A stretch of DNA of 64,000 nucleotides from Glomus cerebriforme (Eukaryota; Glomeromycota; Glomeromycetes; Glomerales; Glomeraceae): assembly GCA_003550305.1 (NCBI GenBank), contig QKYT01000144.1, forward strand, positions 14,704 to 78,703, written 5' to 3'. The position numbers were made by a program, and so were the translations under genes. Below are positions 13,689-24,818 of the stretch, in pieces (positions within the stretch are counted from its first letter, which is position 1; each line of letters begins with the position of its first letter). The notes under the pieces were generated by a model that was not told where the DNA came from, ran no database searches, and was given only the letters and a program-made list of their open reading frames with translations.

Positions 13689-15353
13689 CGTTATATTAGT
13701 ATAACAAACAGATTAGTATTTTAGACATAATATTTTAGACATAAGATTATTAATAATTTATTATTTCATATATTAGTTTAATATCTTTTTTAATAGATGT
13801 ATTATACAGTTATAATATTAATCAATCAACTGAGATAGAATTATTAAATCTTTGATCCGCATTACATTTTTGCTATCTGGTGAATTTTTTTACACGATTC
13901 CACGATGTTTTTCTGTCTTTAAGATACATTTAATTTCACATTTCACATGTTCCTTGTGAGGCACAACGTAGCAACGTTTATTGTTTTGGATCGCCCAGGC
14001 GGTTATGACTTATGATCGAATTTCAGTTTATCACTTTTAGTTTGTAGATAATTGGAGATTATCTTTAAATATATTAACCAATTATGCATTTCATTGTTCT
14101 GTCCGCAGCATAAGAGTTTGCTTTAATGAATTAGGTATTAGCATTTAGAAATACAGTAGATTTAGTTTCTAATACCAATTCTATTTAGATTGATCAACCT
14201 TCTTGTGAATAAATGTTTTATATAGTTTTTTTTTGTAACATCTAATCCGGGATTTCTTAAAATTAATAAAATAAATAATAAATCGCTTATCAAAGCAATT
14301 TTTATTTCGATTGGGATTCAGGAAATATTGAATAGCTAAATTAAAAAAAAAGGGAATTTCTTACATGATAATATTATAGTAATAATACATAATATTATCA
14401 TAGAATAGCATATGTACCAGATTTGTGGCGTTGCTATTTAATAGTTTACTTTGACATAAAGCTTTTAAATTTATATACTGTAGATGTATTTCACCTCACA
14501 TGAAAATTTTTGCAAACAAACACAGAGCTTATAAATTATTTGACAGTATAGGAATAGAAAAGGATCAAATAGGTTTAGCACAAATGGGAATATCAAACTC
14601 ACTAACTCTATGAAAAAAATCTGTGATTTTCATTCAATTTAATTCTGTAGGTGAAATTTATCGATAACATATTAAGTGACTCGTGTGATTGTAAATCTGT
14701 AGGTAATGAGCGGTTGGTGTATATAAGGATTATATAAGGGTTGATTGCTAGTAGGAGGAATATAGGTATAAAGGCTGTGAAGTGTTGCTAGAAGGAGGAA
14801 TATAAGAAATGTTGTTAGAAGAGAATTGTATAAGGGCTGTGAAATAGGATCGAAGACAACGAGGAATTTTCTAGTTAAAATTCAATGGATAAAAACACAA
14901 TTGTCTCGATTTGAGATACTCTAGCATTGCTAGTTTATTATCAACTGATTCATAACTATAAAAAGTAATGTAAGTAATGATTTTCATAAGATACACAGAT
15001 AGATGATCAACTACACATTGTTTTTTTTACGGGTTCTTTTAGGGTTAGCACAAAACAATTTTTTTAAGTATTTGGAATGGTGAATGGTGAGAAATTCGAG
15101 ATCATACTGTATATTACACATCTTTTTTTCACAATCGAAAATCGAAATCGAAAATCTTATTAGAAAAAAAAAGATTTATATATATAATGATCCCACTAAA
15201 ATAGTTATGTGGAGTCAAAAGTCTGCGTTAACATGTGCAATACGCATGTTTTTTGGTACAAAAAAAAAAAATAGAAAGAAATACGAAACGAAAAATTCAA
15301 GAAAATAAAAAGAAAATAATAAAAGAAAGAATATTATTATTATTTATAATTTA
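13689..15353. other. Intergenic region
   Basis: This region lies between the 3' ends of two convergent genes and I saw no convincing gene. A short imperfect repeat, GCTAG(T/A)AGGAGGAATATA, occurs twice near 14744-14806 within a GC-richer patch containing related TATAAGGGCTGTGAA motifs. This may be a relic of a local duplication. The ORF at 15084-15308 is lysine-rich and built on poly-A runs, and is not credible as a gene. Confidence 0.6.
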
Positions 15354-16859
15354 TTAATATAATTTTAAATTTTTTTGATTTTTATAATAAATATGATTCC
15401 AATCTCTAACACAACTGAGACGAATTCTTCCAGGAGAATTTAAAGAGACAATAGGATAAAGTTTTGAAGGAAGATTACTCCAATTTGATACGGGAGGATG
15501 CATTACACCATTAATAGAGAAAGCTATAGATCTTTCAGTCATATTTAAATGTACAGTAATTTTTGTACCAGAACCAAATTCAGTAACATAATGTAAACCA
15601 ATATTATTATGATAACATTTTCCACTAGAACCAAGAACCCAAGCACAAGATTGTTGACCAGCGAAAATATTATAATCAAGACCACGTTCAGTACAAACAC
15701 CAACCCAAGCATATATACAAGTTTCTTCAATAACAACTTCCCATTCATAAATTCCTTCACCATAAATTAAATTATTTGCTCTAACATTTTGATGAGTAGT
15801 ATTTAAACCACCAGGATTACTTTCAACTACAGTATTACATTCTTTTAAAAATAAATTTGAACCTTTAGAATTTTTATCCCATTGTAAATTCCATTCAAAT
15901 AAAGGAATTCCACGCATATGAGGTAAAGATTTTTTTTCTTTTGCTTGAAATCTATAAGCATTCAATAAAAGGGAAGTAGATAATAATTGTAAAGGTTCAA
16001 TTCTATCAACTAAAATATTTGTATCAATCCTTCTTAAATCAATAAAAGGTAAAATTGTTGATAACATTTCTTTTAATTCAGAACGAATTTCTTCATATTG
16101 AGAATCTGAATCATTTTCAGAATATTCTTCACACATTTTATTTAAATCATTCCAAACGGGTAATTTTTTTTCAATAATTGAAATAGCATTTTCAGAAATA
16201 TTATTAGCAGCTTGTATAACAGCATAACGAAATACTGTATATTCAGGAGTAACAAAAGGACCTTGAGATGAATAAGTTTGAGAGAGTAAACATTGTAAAG
16301 CTTGAAAAGATAAACTATCAAAACCAATAACTTCTAAAGAAGTTTTAGAAATCCATTCAATTAATAATTTAATCATATCATTATCCGCCAAAGGAGACAT
16401 TTTTTCTACAGCTTTTGATAATAATTTAGGAGCAAGAATTTCACCATTTTCTTTTGTATCACATTGATGACGTTCTTTAAGAGATTGTTTAACAAAATTT
16501 ACGATTTTTTGTTGTAATTGTTCTAATTGAAAATAATCTGCAGCATGATAAGCTTCTATGCTAATTTCCAAAGAAAGTGATTCTGATTCAAAATTTTCAG
16601 TATATAAATATTCAAGTATAATTTCCATCGCGTGAAATTTTATTTCAGGAAATTTGATTTCATTTATCGAAGATTCTTTCATTCCATTGAATAATAAACG
16701 ATCAAGGACACTTGATCTTGCAGCCAATATTGCTCTATTTCCATAAATTATTAATTCATCCTGACATATTATTTTTATATCACTATAATTTTTATTATTT
16801 ATCAAGAATTTTAAATCATTTGCCAATGAGTATCCTCTTGTTGTCTCCATAGGCGCCAT
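15354..16859 (-). CDS. BTB-BACK-SPRY domain protein
   Basis: Single-exon gene, 501 aa. Residues about 13-130 form a BTB/POZ domain: YSDIKIICQDE, then LAARSSVLDRLLFNGMKES and MEIILEYLYTE. A helical BACK-like linker follows (about 130-290). Residues about 335-485 form a SPRY/B30.2-type beta-sandwich: GIYEWEVVIEE, AWVGVCTERG, CAWVLGSSGKCYHN and LYPIVSLNSPG. BTB proteins commonly act as Cullin-3 adaptors, with the second domain choosing the substrate, so a ubiquitin-ligase adaptor role is likely but inferred. The start is the first in-frame ATG, with TA-repeat non-coding sequence upstream. The lack of introns contrasts with its neighbours and fits amplified BTB families in this kind of fungus. 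Confidence 0.85.
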   Translation of the reverse strand: MAPMETTRGYSLANDLKFLINNKNYSDIKIICQDELIIYGNRAILAARSSVLDRLLFNGMKESSINEIKFPEIKFHAMEIILEYLYTENFESESLSLEISIEAYHAADYFQLEQLQQKIVNFVKQSLKERHQCDTKENGEILAPKLLSKAVEKMSPLADNDMIKLLIEWISKTSLEVIGFDSLSFQALQCLLSQTYSSQGPFVTPEYTVFRYAVIQAANNISENAISIIEKKLPVWNDLNKMCEEYSENDSDSQYEEIRSELKEMLSTILPFIDLRRIDTNILVDRIEPLQLLSTSLLLNAYRFQAKEKKSLPHMRGIPLFEWNLQWDKNSKGSNLFLKECNTVVESNPGGLNTTHQNVRANNLIYGEGIYEWEVVIEETCIYAWVGVCTERGLDYNIFAGQQSCAWVLGSSGKCYHNNIGLHYVTEFGSGTKITVHLNMTERSIAFSINGVMHPPVSNWSNLPSKLYPIVSLNSPGRIRLSCVRDWNHIYYKNQKNLKLY

Positions 16860-18175
16860 TTTTGTATATATATATATATTTATTTATTTATTTATATATA
16901 TATATTTGGGTATGATTATTATTATATATATTTTTTTTTTTTAAAAAAAAAAAAAAAAATGTTTTTAGTCGATATTTATTAATTTTTTTTTCAGTTATTA
17001 TTTGTGAGAAAATGGGGGGAAATCAATATTTTTTGGTTGGCACATGCAAAGGAGATCCAATTTAAAAAAATTTCGATTGTTAATTTGTTATTTAAAAAAA
17101 AAAAAAAAGATTCTTATGGTTGTTTTGGTCATGAATTAATGATCATGAGTTCATCATCAGACTCACGTTTAAAATTATTGGAAGATAGTGTTGCATAATT
17201 TGACAATTTACAACAATTCATACCAGAATTCCGATTCACATGGGAACAAAAACTTAAAGCGTAAATTTGTTCGATTCAAAAAAAAAAAAAAAATTTTAAC
17301 TTTAAATTTGGCAATGATTTATTCGATACGAATCTTGCATAAAAACAGGTTATCTTAAAAAATAATAATATAATATATGTTAATTTGTAGATAGATTTTG
17401 AGAATAAATTAAAAATATATTAAAGGAACACCGGAAAAGAATTATAAAATGTGATGTTCTTATGATGTTTTTTTCGGGGGTATTATCATGTTAAACTTTG
17501 TTCGGGACCAATGAATTTGTGTATTTAGAGCACGTTTGTGACACACATTATTTAAAAAAAAAATCACTTTTTTTTTTTAATACAAAAAGAAATGTTTAAT
17601 ACTAAATTATAAAAAAAAATATTTTGATTCGTTTAACTTTTCCAAACTAAGTTAATAAAATAAGATCTCCAAATATAGTCTGATCAACTTTTCGCAGTTA
17701 CTTAGGTACAGTATTTTAGTCTTTGTGTAAAGTTTAAACCATCAGTTAGCCAAATAAAAAGTTCGGTCGATGCATAAAATTTCAATGGTTTGTATTATGA
17801 AAAAAAAAAAAGACTATTCATGACTTTTCTAATAAATAATGATATGTTTCATGCTGTACATCAACATTCTTTTTGTCCAAAAACAATGGTTTTGCTTTGC
17901 ATATAAAATGAGAACATTCATTACGGATTCCCTTTTTTTTTTCTTTCTTTTCTTTCTTTTTTGTTTTTTTTTCTGTTTAAAACAAACGGAAATTTTTTTT
18001 TAAATTTTTTAAAATTATATATATTTTTTTCACATTTTCACATCACATATTAATTGTTTATTTGTTACACATACATGAATGAAAAAATATGAAATCAGGT
18101 ATATCTCATTTAACCTTAACCCACTACCTTTTTTTTTTAATTATTTTATTTAACTAACCCTAATTGAAATTAAAG
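16860..18175. other. Intergenic / unresolved 5' region of the 5-phosphatase gene
   Basis: AT-rich sequence between a minus-strand and a plus-strand gene. It probably contains the promoter and possibly a first exon or large first intron of the downstream 5-phosphatase. The only protein-like segment, 17139-17260, is listed separately. The remainder is homopolymer-rich and shows no coding signal. Confidence 0.5.
17139..17260 (+). other. Exon-like segment interrupted by an in-frame stop
   Basis: From ATG 17139 the frame reads MIMSSSSDSRLKLLEDSVA, then TAA at 17196-17198. It then stays open for 20 codons, including FIPEFRFTWEQKLKA, to a good donor (GC|GTAAAT at 17261). Both halves look protein-like, and a single C-to-T change (CAA to TAA) would explain the stop. 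Alternatively a 37-base intron (17190-17226) removes the stop; its phase would then match the acceptor at 18175. It could be the 5' exon of the 5-phosphatase gene or a decayed exon of something else. Confidence 0.3.
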
Positions 18176-18318
18176 ATACATCATCATTTGATCAAGAATC
18201 AACTGCCAAATCCTCAACATTAGAAGACCAAGCATCAACCACCAAATCTTCAACATTAATAGAAGCACCTGAACTAGATGATCAAGAAGAAACTTTACTT
18301 GAAAAGATTAAAACTTTA

Positions 18319-19885
18319 ATGTCAAAGATGGCTGTATGGATAGAATATTTATTTTCATTTGTACCATTCATTAATAATAGAAGAAATAAGAGAGCTGTAC
18401 GAAAAGAAGAATTTGAAAAAAAGAAATTAAAAGTATTCATTGGTACATGGAATATGCATGGAAAATTACCTCCATATAATCTTTCACCTTTTATCGAACA
18501 ACCAATTTATAAAGAAAATGATGTAAAAGATTTATTTTTAAAGAAAGATTTAAAACATCCTTATCATATTTTGGTTATTGGTACCCAAGAATGTCAACAT
18601 AATATTAAACATTCAGTTCTTTTTCCTTCTAAAGATGAATGGGAAAGAAGATTAAAAAATTATTTAGGTGATGAATATGTTTTAATTAAGACTGAAACTA
18701 TGGCTGCTTTACATTTGGTAAGATTTAAATTCTAAAATATTTAAATAATTTAAATTTATCTTATTAATTCAATCTATAAAATTATTATTTTTTTTTTTTA
18801 TTAGGCTGTGTTTGTTTGGGAACGTTGTAAAGATTGGATAAAAGATTATCAACATGACGAAGTTCCAACTGGTTTGGCAAATTTATTTGGAAATAAAGGT
18901 GGAATTGGTATCTCTTTATTATTTGGCAATACTTCTTTTTGTTTCATAAATAGTCACTTGGCTGGTAAGTATTTGTAAAAAAAAAAAAATTCTTTTATTA
19001 AAAAAAAAAAAAATTAAATTAATTCATATCATTACTTTTTTTTTTTTTTAGCACATCAAGCTAAAGTTAAAGAAAGAAACCATGATGTGAAAAAAATTTG
19101 CAAAGAATTAAAATTAAAAGGATTTTCTCCTTCAGATAAAGGTAATTTTTTTTTTTTTTTATAAATAAAATTAAAATAAAAAAATTTTTAATATAAGTTA
19201 TTAAAAATTTTGTAGAATTTACAAATGTTACGGATAGATTTGATTATACATTTTGGTTTGGTGATATGAATTATCGTGTTGAATTAGAAAGAGATCATGT
19301 TGATAAATTAATCAAACAAAAAGATATTGAAGTAAGCATATCATAAAATAATAATTATTCACTTACTCTTTTTTTTTTTAAAAAAAAAAAAAGAATTTAT
19401 TTAAAATAATAATCTTTTACTTTTAGACTTTATTTAAAAGTGATCAATTATCACAAGAGATGAAAACATTTCCATATTTTAGAAATTTTAATGAAGCTTC
19501 ATTTGACTTTTATCCGACATTTAAACTTGATATAACACATCGAGTAAGTCATTATAATAATCTAGAACATCCTCCATTAATCAGTTATCAATCAGCACCA
19601 GCATTAATCGAATCGGGTATGTTGCGTTATGATACTTCTCCTAAACAACGAGTACCAAGTTGGACTGATAGAATTATATACAAGTCAAGATCAAATAAGA
19701 AAAAAATTGATGTTTTATCATATAATTCTCATATGGATGTGGTTGGATTTTCTGATCATAGACCTGTTACTGGTTGTTTTCTTGTAGATTTTGATTGGAA
19801 TCAATCTTTATCAGAAAGAAGGAAAAAATCTAAATCGAATAAAAAGAGAAGAAAGTTTAGATTTTTGTTATATAATTTAAATTAG
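18319..19885 (+). CDS. Type II inositol polyphosphate 5-phosphatase
   Basis: Exons 18319-18717, 18805-18964, 19052-19141, 19216-19331, 19427-19885; at least 407 aa. The enzyme removes the 5-phosphate from phosphoinositides or soluble inositol phosphates. All hallmark motifs of the Mg-dependent endonuclease-like fold are present in order: GTWNMHGKLPP, GTQECQ, GLANLFGNKGGIGIS, FINSHLAAHQAKVKERN, FWFGDMNYRV, QRVPSWTDRI and SDHRPVTGCF. A lysine/arginine-rich tail ends the protein. I use ATG 18319, the first in-frame ATG. The frame is already open and protein-like (STLEDQASTTKSSTL) from a probable splice acceptor at 18175, so an upstream exon probably exists and the true N-terminus is longer. Neither a SAC domain nor an OCRL-type C-terminus is seen, so it is a catalytic-core 5-phosphatase. 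Confidence 0.85.
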
Positions 19886-22190
19886 TATATAAAGACATTA
19901 TATTTAATTAGTGTATTTTTTATGGAATGGGAATATGGGATGGGATCTTTTTTTTTTTGGAGATATATATATATATACACGGTATTTCAGTATTTTTAAT
20001 AAAGATGAAAATAGATTCGATCGTCCATGATTGATTATCACATTTAATCTCATCAGGAATCAGATATAAATTGATCAGATCGAAAAAATTTTTTTTTTTT
20101 CTCTCTCTCTCACTCAAAAATTTCAAAGAAAATTAATTTAATAAATTGAACATTCAAATATATCATAATTACCTTTATCAAATTATTGTTATTTATTTTT
20201 AATATTGTGATTCTTGCATAAAAACAAAAATTCTCACATTCATACAAAAAATTAATAAATGCAATTTATATATATATAAATCAAGATAAAAACTCTACTA
20301 TAATAAAACTTTTTTATCACTTATTATAATCATTTTCACAGATTTTATTATTTATTTATCTTATTACCCAATTTTTAACATTTTACATAAATTTACTTCT
20401 TCATTAATATAGACTAAAAATGTCAAAATATACAAAAGACGCATAAATTTAAATTATTTAGTATTCAGAATTTGGGTTTTCCTTTAATTCCGAATCCCCT
20501 CAATATAGTCCTGCTATATTATAATTCATCTTTAAAAAAAACCTATATAAACATTCTTTATAATTAAAATCTAATTCTTTAAAACCGAACTCCTCATGAT
20601 TCTTTACTAAATATATATTCATATTTCTTTTAAAAAAAAAACTTAACATTTCCTTATAAATTGCTCTTATAATTCCTATCTTTTTTTTTTTTTTTACCCT
20701 TTAAAATTTCATAGAAATATCAGTTTCAGATCAAAAAATTCATGATTGGAAATCTGCTAATCTCTCAAGGGTGGCAAACAGTTGATTCAACAAAATAAAC
20801 AATTTAACTGTATATATTATGATATATTATTATTTTACAACTTATATAAATTAAAATTTATTACTTAATTAGAATATAGAAATTTATTTAATTAATATTA
20901 ATGAGAGATTTCAATAATTATACTTTATTTAAAAAATTCTTGATTTCTCTCTCATACAATAATGGATCATTTGAGTTTATGAGTAATTATGAAGCTATGG
21001 GAAAAGTGAAAACTTCAATGGTAAAGAGCGGAACATTACCTTCGGACAATTATTCCAAATTTCGCCAAAGCTTAAAAGTGATTCAGGAAAACGTTTTTGG
21101 AAACCAGCATTTCGAAATGAAAGATACTGAAGATAATAATATTTATTGTAGAAGGATTGATTGTTGTTATAAAAGAATGATGTTAATGAATTAGTAAAAT
21201 TGTGATCTTATAGAATTTATAAAGATCCAATTAGTATTTTTCAACTTTTATTAAAATTATTATTTTTTTTTTTTTAAAAAAAAAAATTTGTTGAAAAGAT
21301 CAAATCATCAAAGAAATGGATTTCTTTATTATAGTCCTTGTTAAAATAATAATTTTTTTTTTTTTGACATTCTTCTCTAATAGATTATATTAAGTTATTT
21401 AAACTTATTTTATCATTTTTATAGCAATATTATCGAAATGGAAAATACTTCCAATATCATTTTATCAAACACATTTCAACTTTTATATCAAGAAGAAACA
21501 TCATTTATTTTAATAATATTAAAGGATAGTTTCATAAAAAAAAAATTCTNTTTTTTTTTTTTTTTGACAATTTTTTAATACAAATTATTTAGTCCTGAGT
21601 ATAGTTTTTTTTATTGGTTTCCATTTATCGCGAAAATATATCTTTGTTAGTATAGGCAAATATAACAATTATCACGTAAAATTTAAAAAGATTCATTTGT
21701 TCCCTTTTTCATAGATTTAGCTTAATAAAAAAGGTCTTCATGAAAATATTCTGAGATGCTTTCTTGCAAAGTTTTGTTTTAATAAATTTTTAAGGAAGAA
21801 TCGGTAAAGATTCAAAACGCGTACTTTGCATTGTTAAATAAGTGGCGCAGATTGCTTGGTTTGAAGATTTGCTACTGTAATTTTTTGGTCTCTTGGAGTC
21901 TTAACTCTCTTAACTGAATTATAATAATGTAACCGTATTCATAGAAAAGATAAATTGAAATTGGTTTATTTTAATCTAACCTTTATCAATACATAAAAAC
22001 TTGATATTTTCTATGTACAGTAATGAGATTCATTAGCCATTCATTTTTCATTTTCATTTACGCATAATCTATCTGCTGTAATTATTATATTTTTGTATGT
22101 GTATATATAATATATATATAAAATTAATACAAATAAATTAAGTTTATGCTTGTTAATTCTTTATCATTTCTCAAATACCTCAAATAAGTA
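19886..22190. other. Intergenic region
   Basis: Mostly AT-rich sequence with long homopolymers. It contains one ambiguous base (n at 21550) inside a poly-T run, which marks a sequencing or assembly uncertainty. Only the small ORF at 20901-21194, listed separately, looks mildly protein-like. The minus-strand ORF at 19920-20126 is built on dinucleotide and poly-T runs and was not accepted. Confidence 0.6.
20901..21194 (+). CDS. Small hypothetical ORF
   Basis: 97 codons with mixed amino acid composition, including MSNYEAMGKVKTSMVKSG and KFRQSLKVIQENVFGNQHF. That is unlike the homopolymer ORFs nearby. It could be a real small gene, a terminal exon or a fragment of a decayed gene. I recognise no domain, and no clear promoter or splice site supports it. 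Confidence 0.25.
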   Translation: MRDFNNYTLFKKFLISLSYNNGSFEFMSNYEAMGKVKTSMVKSGTLPSDNYSKFRQSLKVIQENVFGNQHFEMKDTEDNNIYCRRIDCCYKRMMLMN

Positions 22191-24506
22191 TTAATTTTTA
22201 TAAAAATTATTAGGTGCATTGGACATTAACCATTCCCTTGCTTCAATCAAATCTCCATTTGCAACTTCTATTCCTTTAACACAAAATTCAATAGAAAATT
22301 CCCCTTCCCTATTTTCTCCTTTATATAAAAGATTTGCAAGTAAACGTTTTTTCGTAGTACTTTCATCTACACAAAGATACATCGGTGCTGTAATAGATGA
22401 TTGAACTTGTTGTAAAAGTGGAATTAATGTAGTTGCTGCTGCTGTAGCGTCTTTTGGATTTGAATTACCTGTTGCACAATACTAAAAACAATAAAATTTC
22501 TTTAATACTTAATTCGATTAATCCAAATCAAAACGTTTTTACAACTTTCATATTCAATTAAATAGTTTACCTCATTTTTGCACCAAGAATTTTTACATCC
22601 AACAGTTAATTGTTGATGGTATTTCCTTGCTACTCTTGTGTATAACATCTTTTTTGTTGGATCTGCTGTCGGTGACCAAAAAGGTCCAAAACAAACTGTG
22701 CATAATCTTAATGAATTATCTGCTGCAATTCTGACACAATTAACATTTCTACAAAGTGACGGTAATCTTTGATTTTGTTTTTCGACTTCGTGCATTTTCA
22801 TATGAGCTGCAACATTTTTTAATATAACAGCTTTCTTACATTTTATACATGTGATGGTTCTGCCACCACAATATGATTCATGGGAAGCTAAACCTTCCAA
22901 AATATCATGTTGATTAGTTGAAGGTTCTCCTTGTTTAACTAAGTTGGAACAAAATCTACATATTACAAGTCTATCTGGGCATGATGTTCGTCTATGTAAT
23001 GCTAAGTTCGGTAGTGATTCTGTTACAAATCCACACGAACATTTACGTTCCGTGTGAAAAATAACATCATGTTTTGCTCCCTCTGAGATATCACCAACCT
23101 AAATTATAAAGTTAAAACAATGTCAGTATTATTAATATATAAAATATGTAATTAGAAATTTCAAATTACCTCGTCACATTTAGAACAATGCCAATGATTT
23201 GTCTCTTCCCCTTTTTTCATTATTCTCCCGCATAAATTACACTTTATATTATTTCTCTCACAGAAGTTTGAATGCAAGGTGATCGTTCTTTCCGGGATCC
23301 ACTTCCCACAATTATTACATTGAGCATATCCAGGAGCATTTACATTCACATCATTAATGAATTCCAACGACGGCTCCGATTTAGCTAATAGTTGGTCAGA
23401 ATATGTTATCGTTAATTCATAAGAATTTAATGAATCGCCATACCCATGAACTCCAATATGAATGTCATCTTTAGTAGCATATTCGAAATTTGTAGACGCG
23501 ATAAATACGGATTTCTTAGGTTCAGATGAGAAATTTGACCAAATGTGATCATCAACTTTAGGATATTGGACATTGGAAACAACAAGATCTGAAATCATAT
23601 TATTGAATGACGGTCAGCCACATATCTGAAATAAAACTCAAATAAATAATTGATAACACTATATATTAAAGCATTAAAAAATTGTGCCCATTATATTTAC
23701 CTGCATCTCCTTCCTTAACATTTAACAAAATATTTAACCCATGTGATTTATCAATGTTCGTCAAATTGCAATAAACATAATCATTCTTTTGAACGACGCC
23801 TTTAATAGTTTGTCCAATGTGAATGTCTTCATCAATATTTAAAGAAGCTTCTTCCCCAGAAAGTGGGGATATTTCAACCTCTAAATCTGTATCCACAACT
23901 TGTACAGCATTAGCTGGTTTTAAAGAATCAACCACAAATTGATAAGAAGAATTTGCTTGCTTTAATGTAAGAATTTCTCCTGTGGTCAAAGTAGTATAAT
24001 GTGAACGCAGATATCCTTCAAAAGCAGCTCTATAAAATATGTAATATTTATAAAAGAAATTTGAGCTTCTTAAATACCGAAATTATTGTTCCTGCAAATT
24101 CACCATGAATAAAAAAGACTTACCTATAATCTTTTATTTTCTTATATTCAGCATTCATTGGGCGAAATTTTACCCATGTTCCTTTTGGTAAATTTTTTAA
24201 TTTGAGTGTTACTTCCGCACCCTCGTTGAGAGAGAGTGAATTATACATCCATTCTGGTAAATAGACCCTATCATCCTTTGCATTAAATTCCAAAACACCT
24301 CCATGAGTTATTAATTGTGTTCTTGGATTAGATATTTGAAAAGTAATTGGATAAGGAAGCTGTGCTTCCGAAAAATCATAATGTGAACTATTACTAGCTG
24401 CACGTAAAAGCTCTTCGAGAACAAAAGATGGAAGAATAAGTTTATCTCCTTCCAAAGTCGAGGTAACTGAGCCTGACAACAAGGTCCGGATATAAGAAAA
24501 AGACAT
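22191..24506 (-). CDS. UFD1-domain protein with TRAF-type zinc fingers and AZUL-like C-terminus
   Basis: Exons in coding order: 24506-24124, 24029-23701, 23588-23170, 23098-22571, 22481-22191; 649 aa. Residues about 1-200 resemble the UFD1 double-psi barrel (LPYPITFQISNP, HGGVLEF, YLPEWMYNSL and GTWVKFRP). UFD1 partners NPL4 and Cdc48/p97 to extract ubiquitinated proteins. A long run of Cys/His fingers follows (CNNCGKWIPERTITLHSNFC, CNLCGRIM, CSCGFVTES, CRFCSNLV, CIKCKKAV), resembling TRAF/XAF1-type fingers. The C-terminal RKYHQQLTVGCKNSWCKNEYC closely resembles the AZUL zinc domain of UBE3A-type ligases. The protein is nearly twice the length of yeast Ufd1, so it is probably the larger fungal UFD1-like paralogue and not the canonical subunit. 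All introns are GT..AG and keep frame. The start is a clean ATG just before the barrel. Confidence 0.85.
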
Positions 24507-24818
24507 TTTTTATAAAATCGATAAAGAAAATAAGTTTTTTTTTAAAAAAAAAAAAAGATTGTGAAACTGGGAAAGAATTGTTAGACGCTCCTTTATTTAT
24601 AAATTTTTTAGGATAGGTTACGTAATACTCGAACATTGGTATAGATTATTCTCGAATTACTCAAATTCAGTGTCATTTACCAACAATTCAAGAAAAATTA
24701 GTAATCCTAAAAATAGATTTAGAAAATTTTCCATCCCACGTGGCGAATACGTATATCAATGGCTAAATGGCTAAACATTGAACCGTTGTCAATTACGTGA
24801 TGATTTTGCATTTGATAA
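24507..24818. promoter_or_regulatory. Spacer between COG8 and the UFD1-like gene
   Basis: A 312-base gap between two minus-strand genes. It must hold the COG8 3' UTR and the promoter of the UFD1-like gene. A CACGTG palindrome sits at 24737-24742, about 230 bases upstream of the UFD1-like start. No clear TATA box was seen. Confidence 0.4.
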
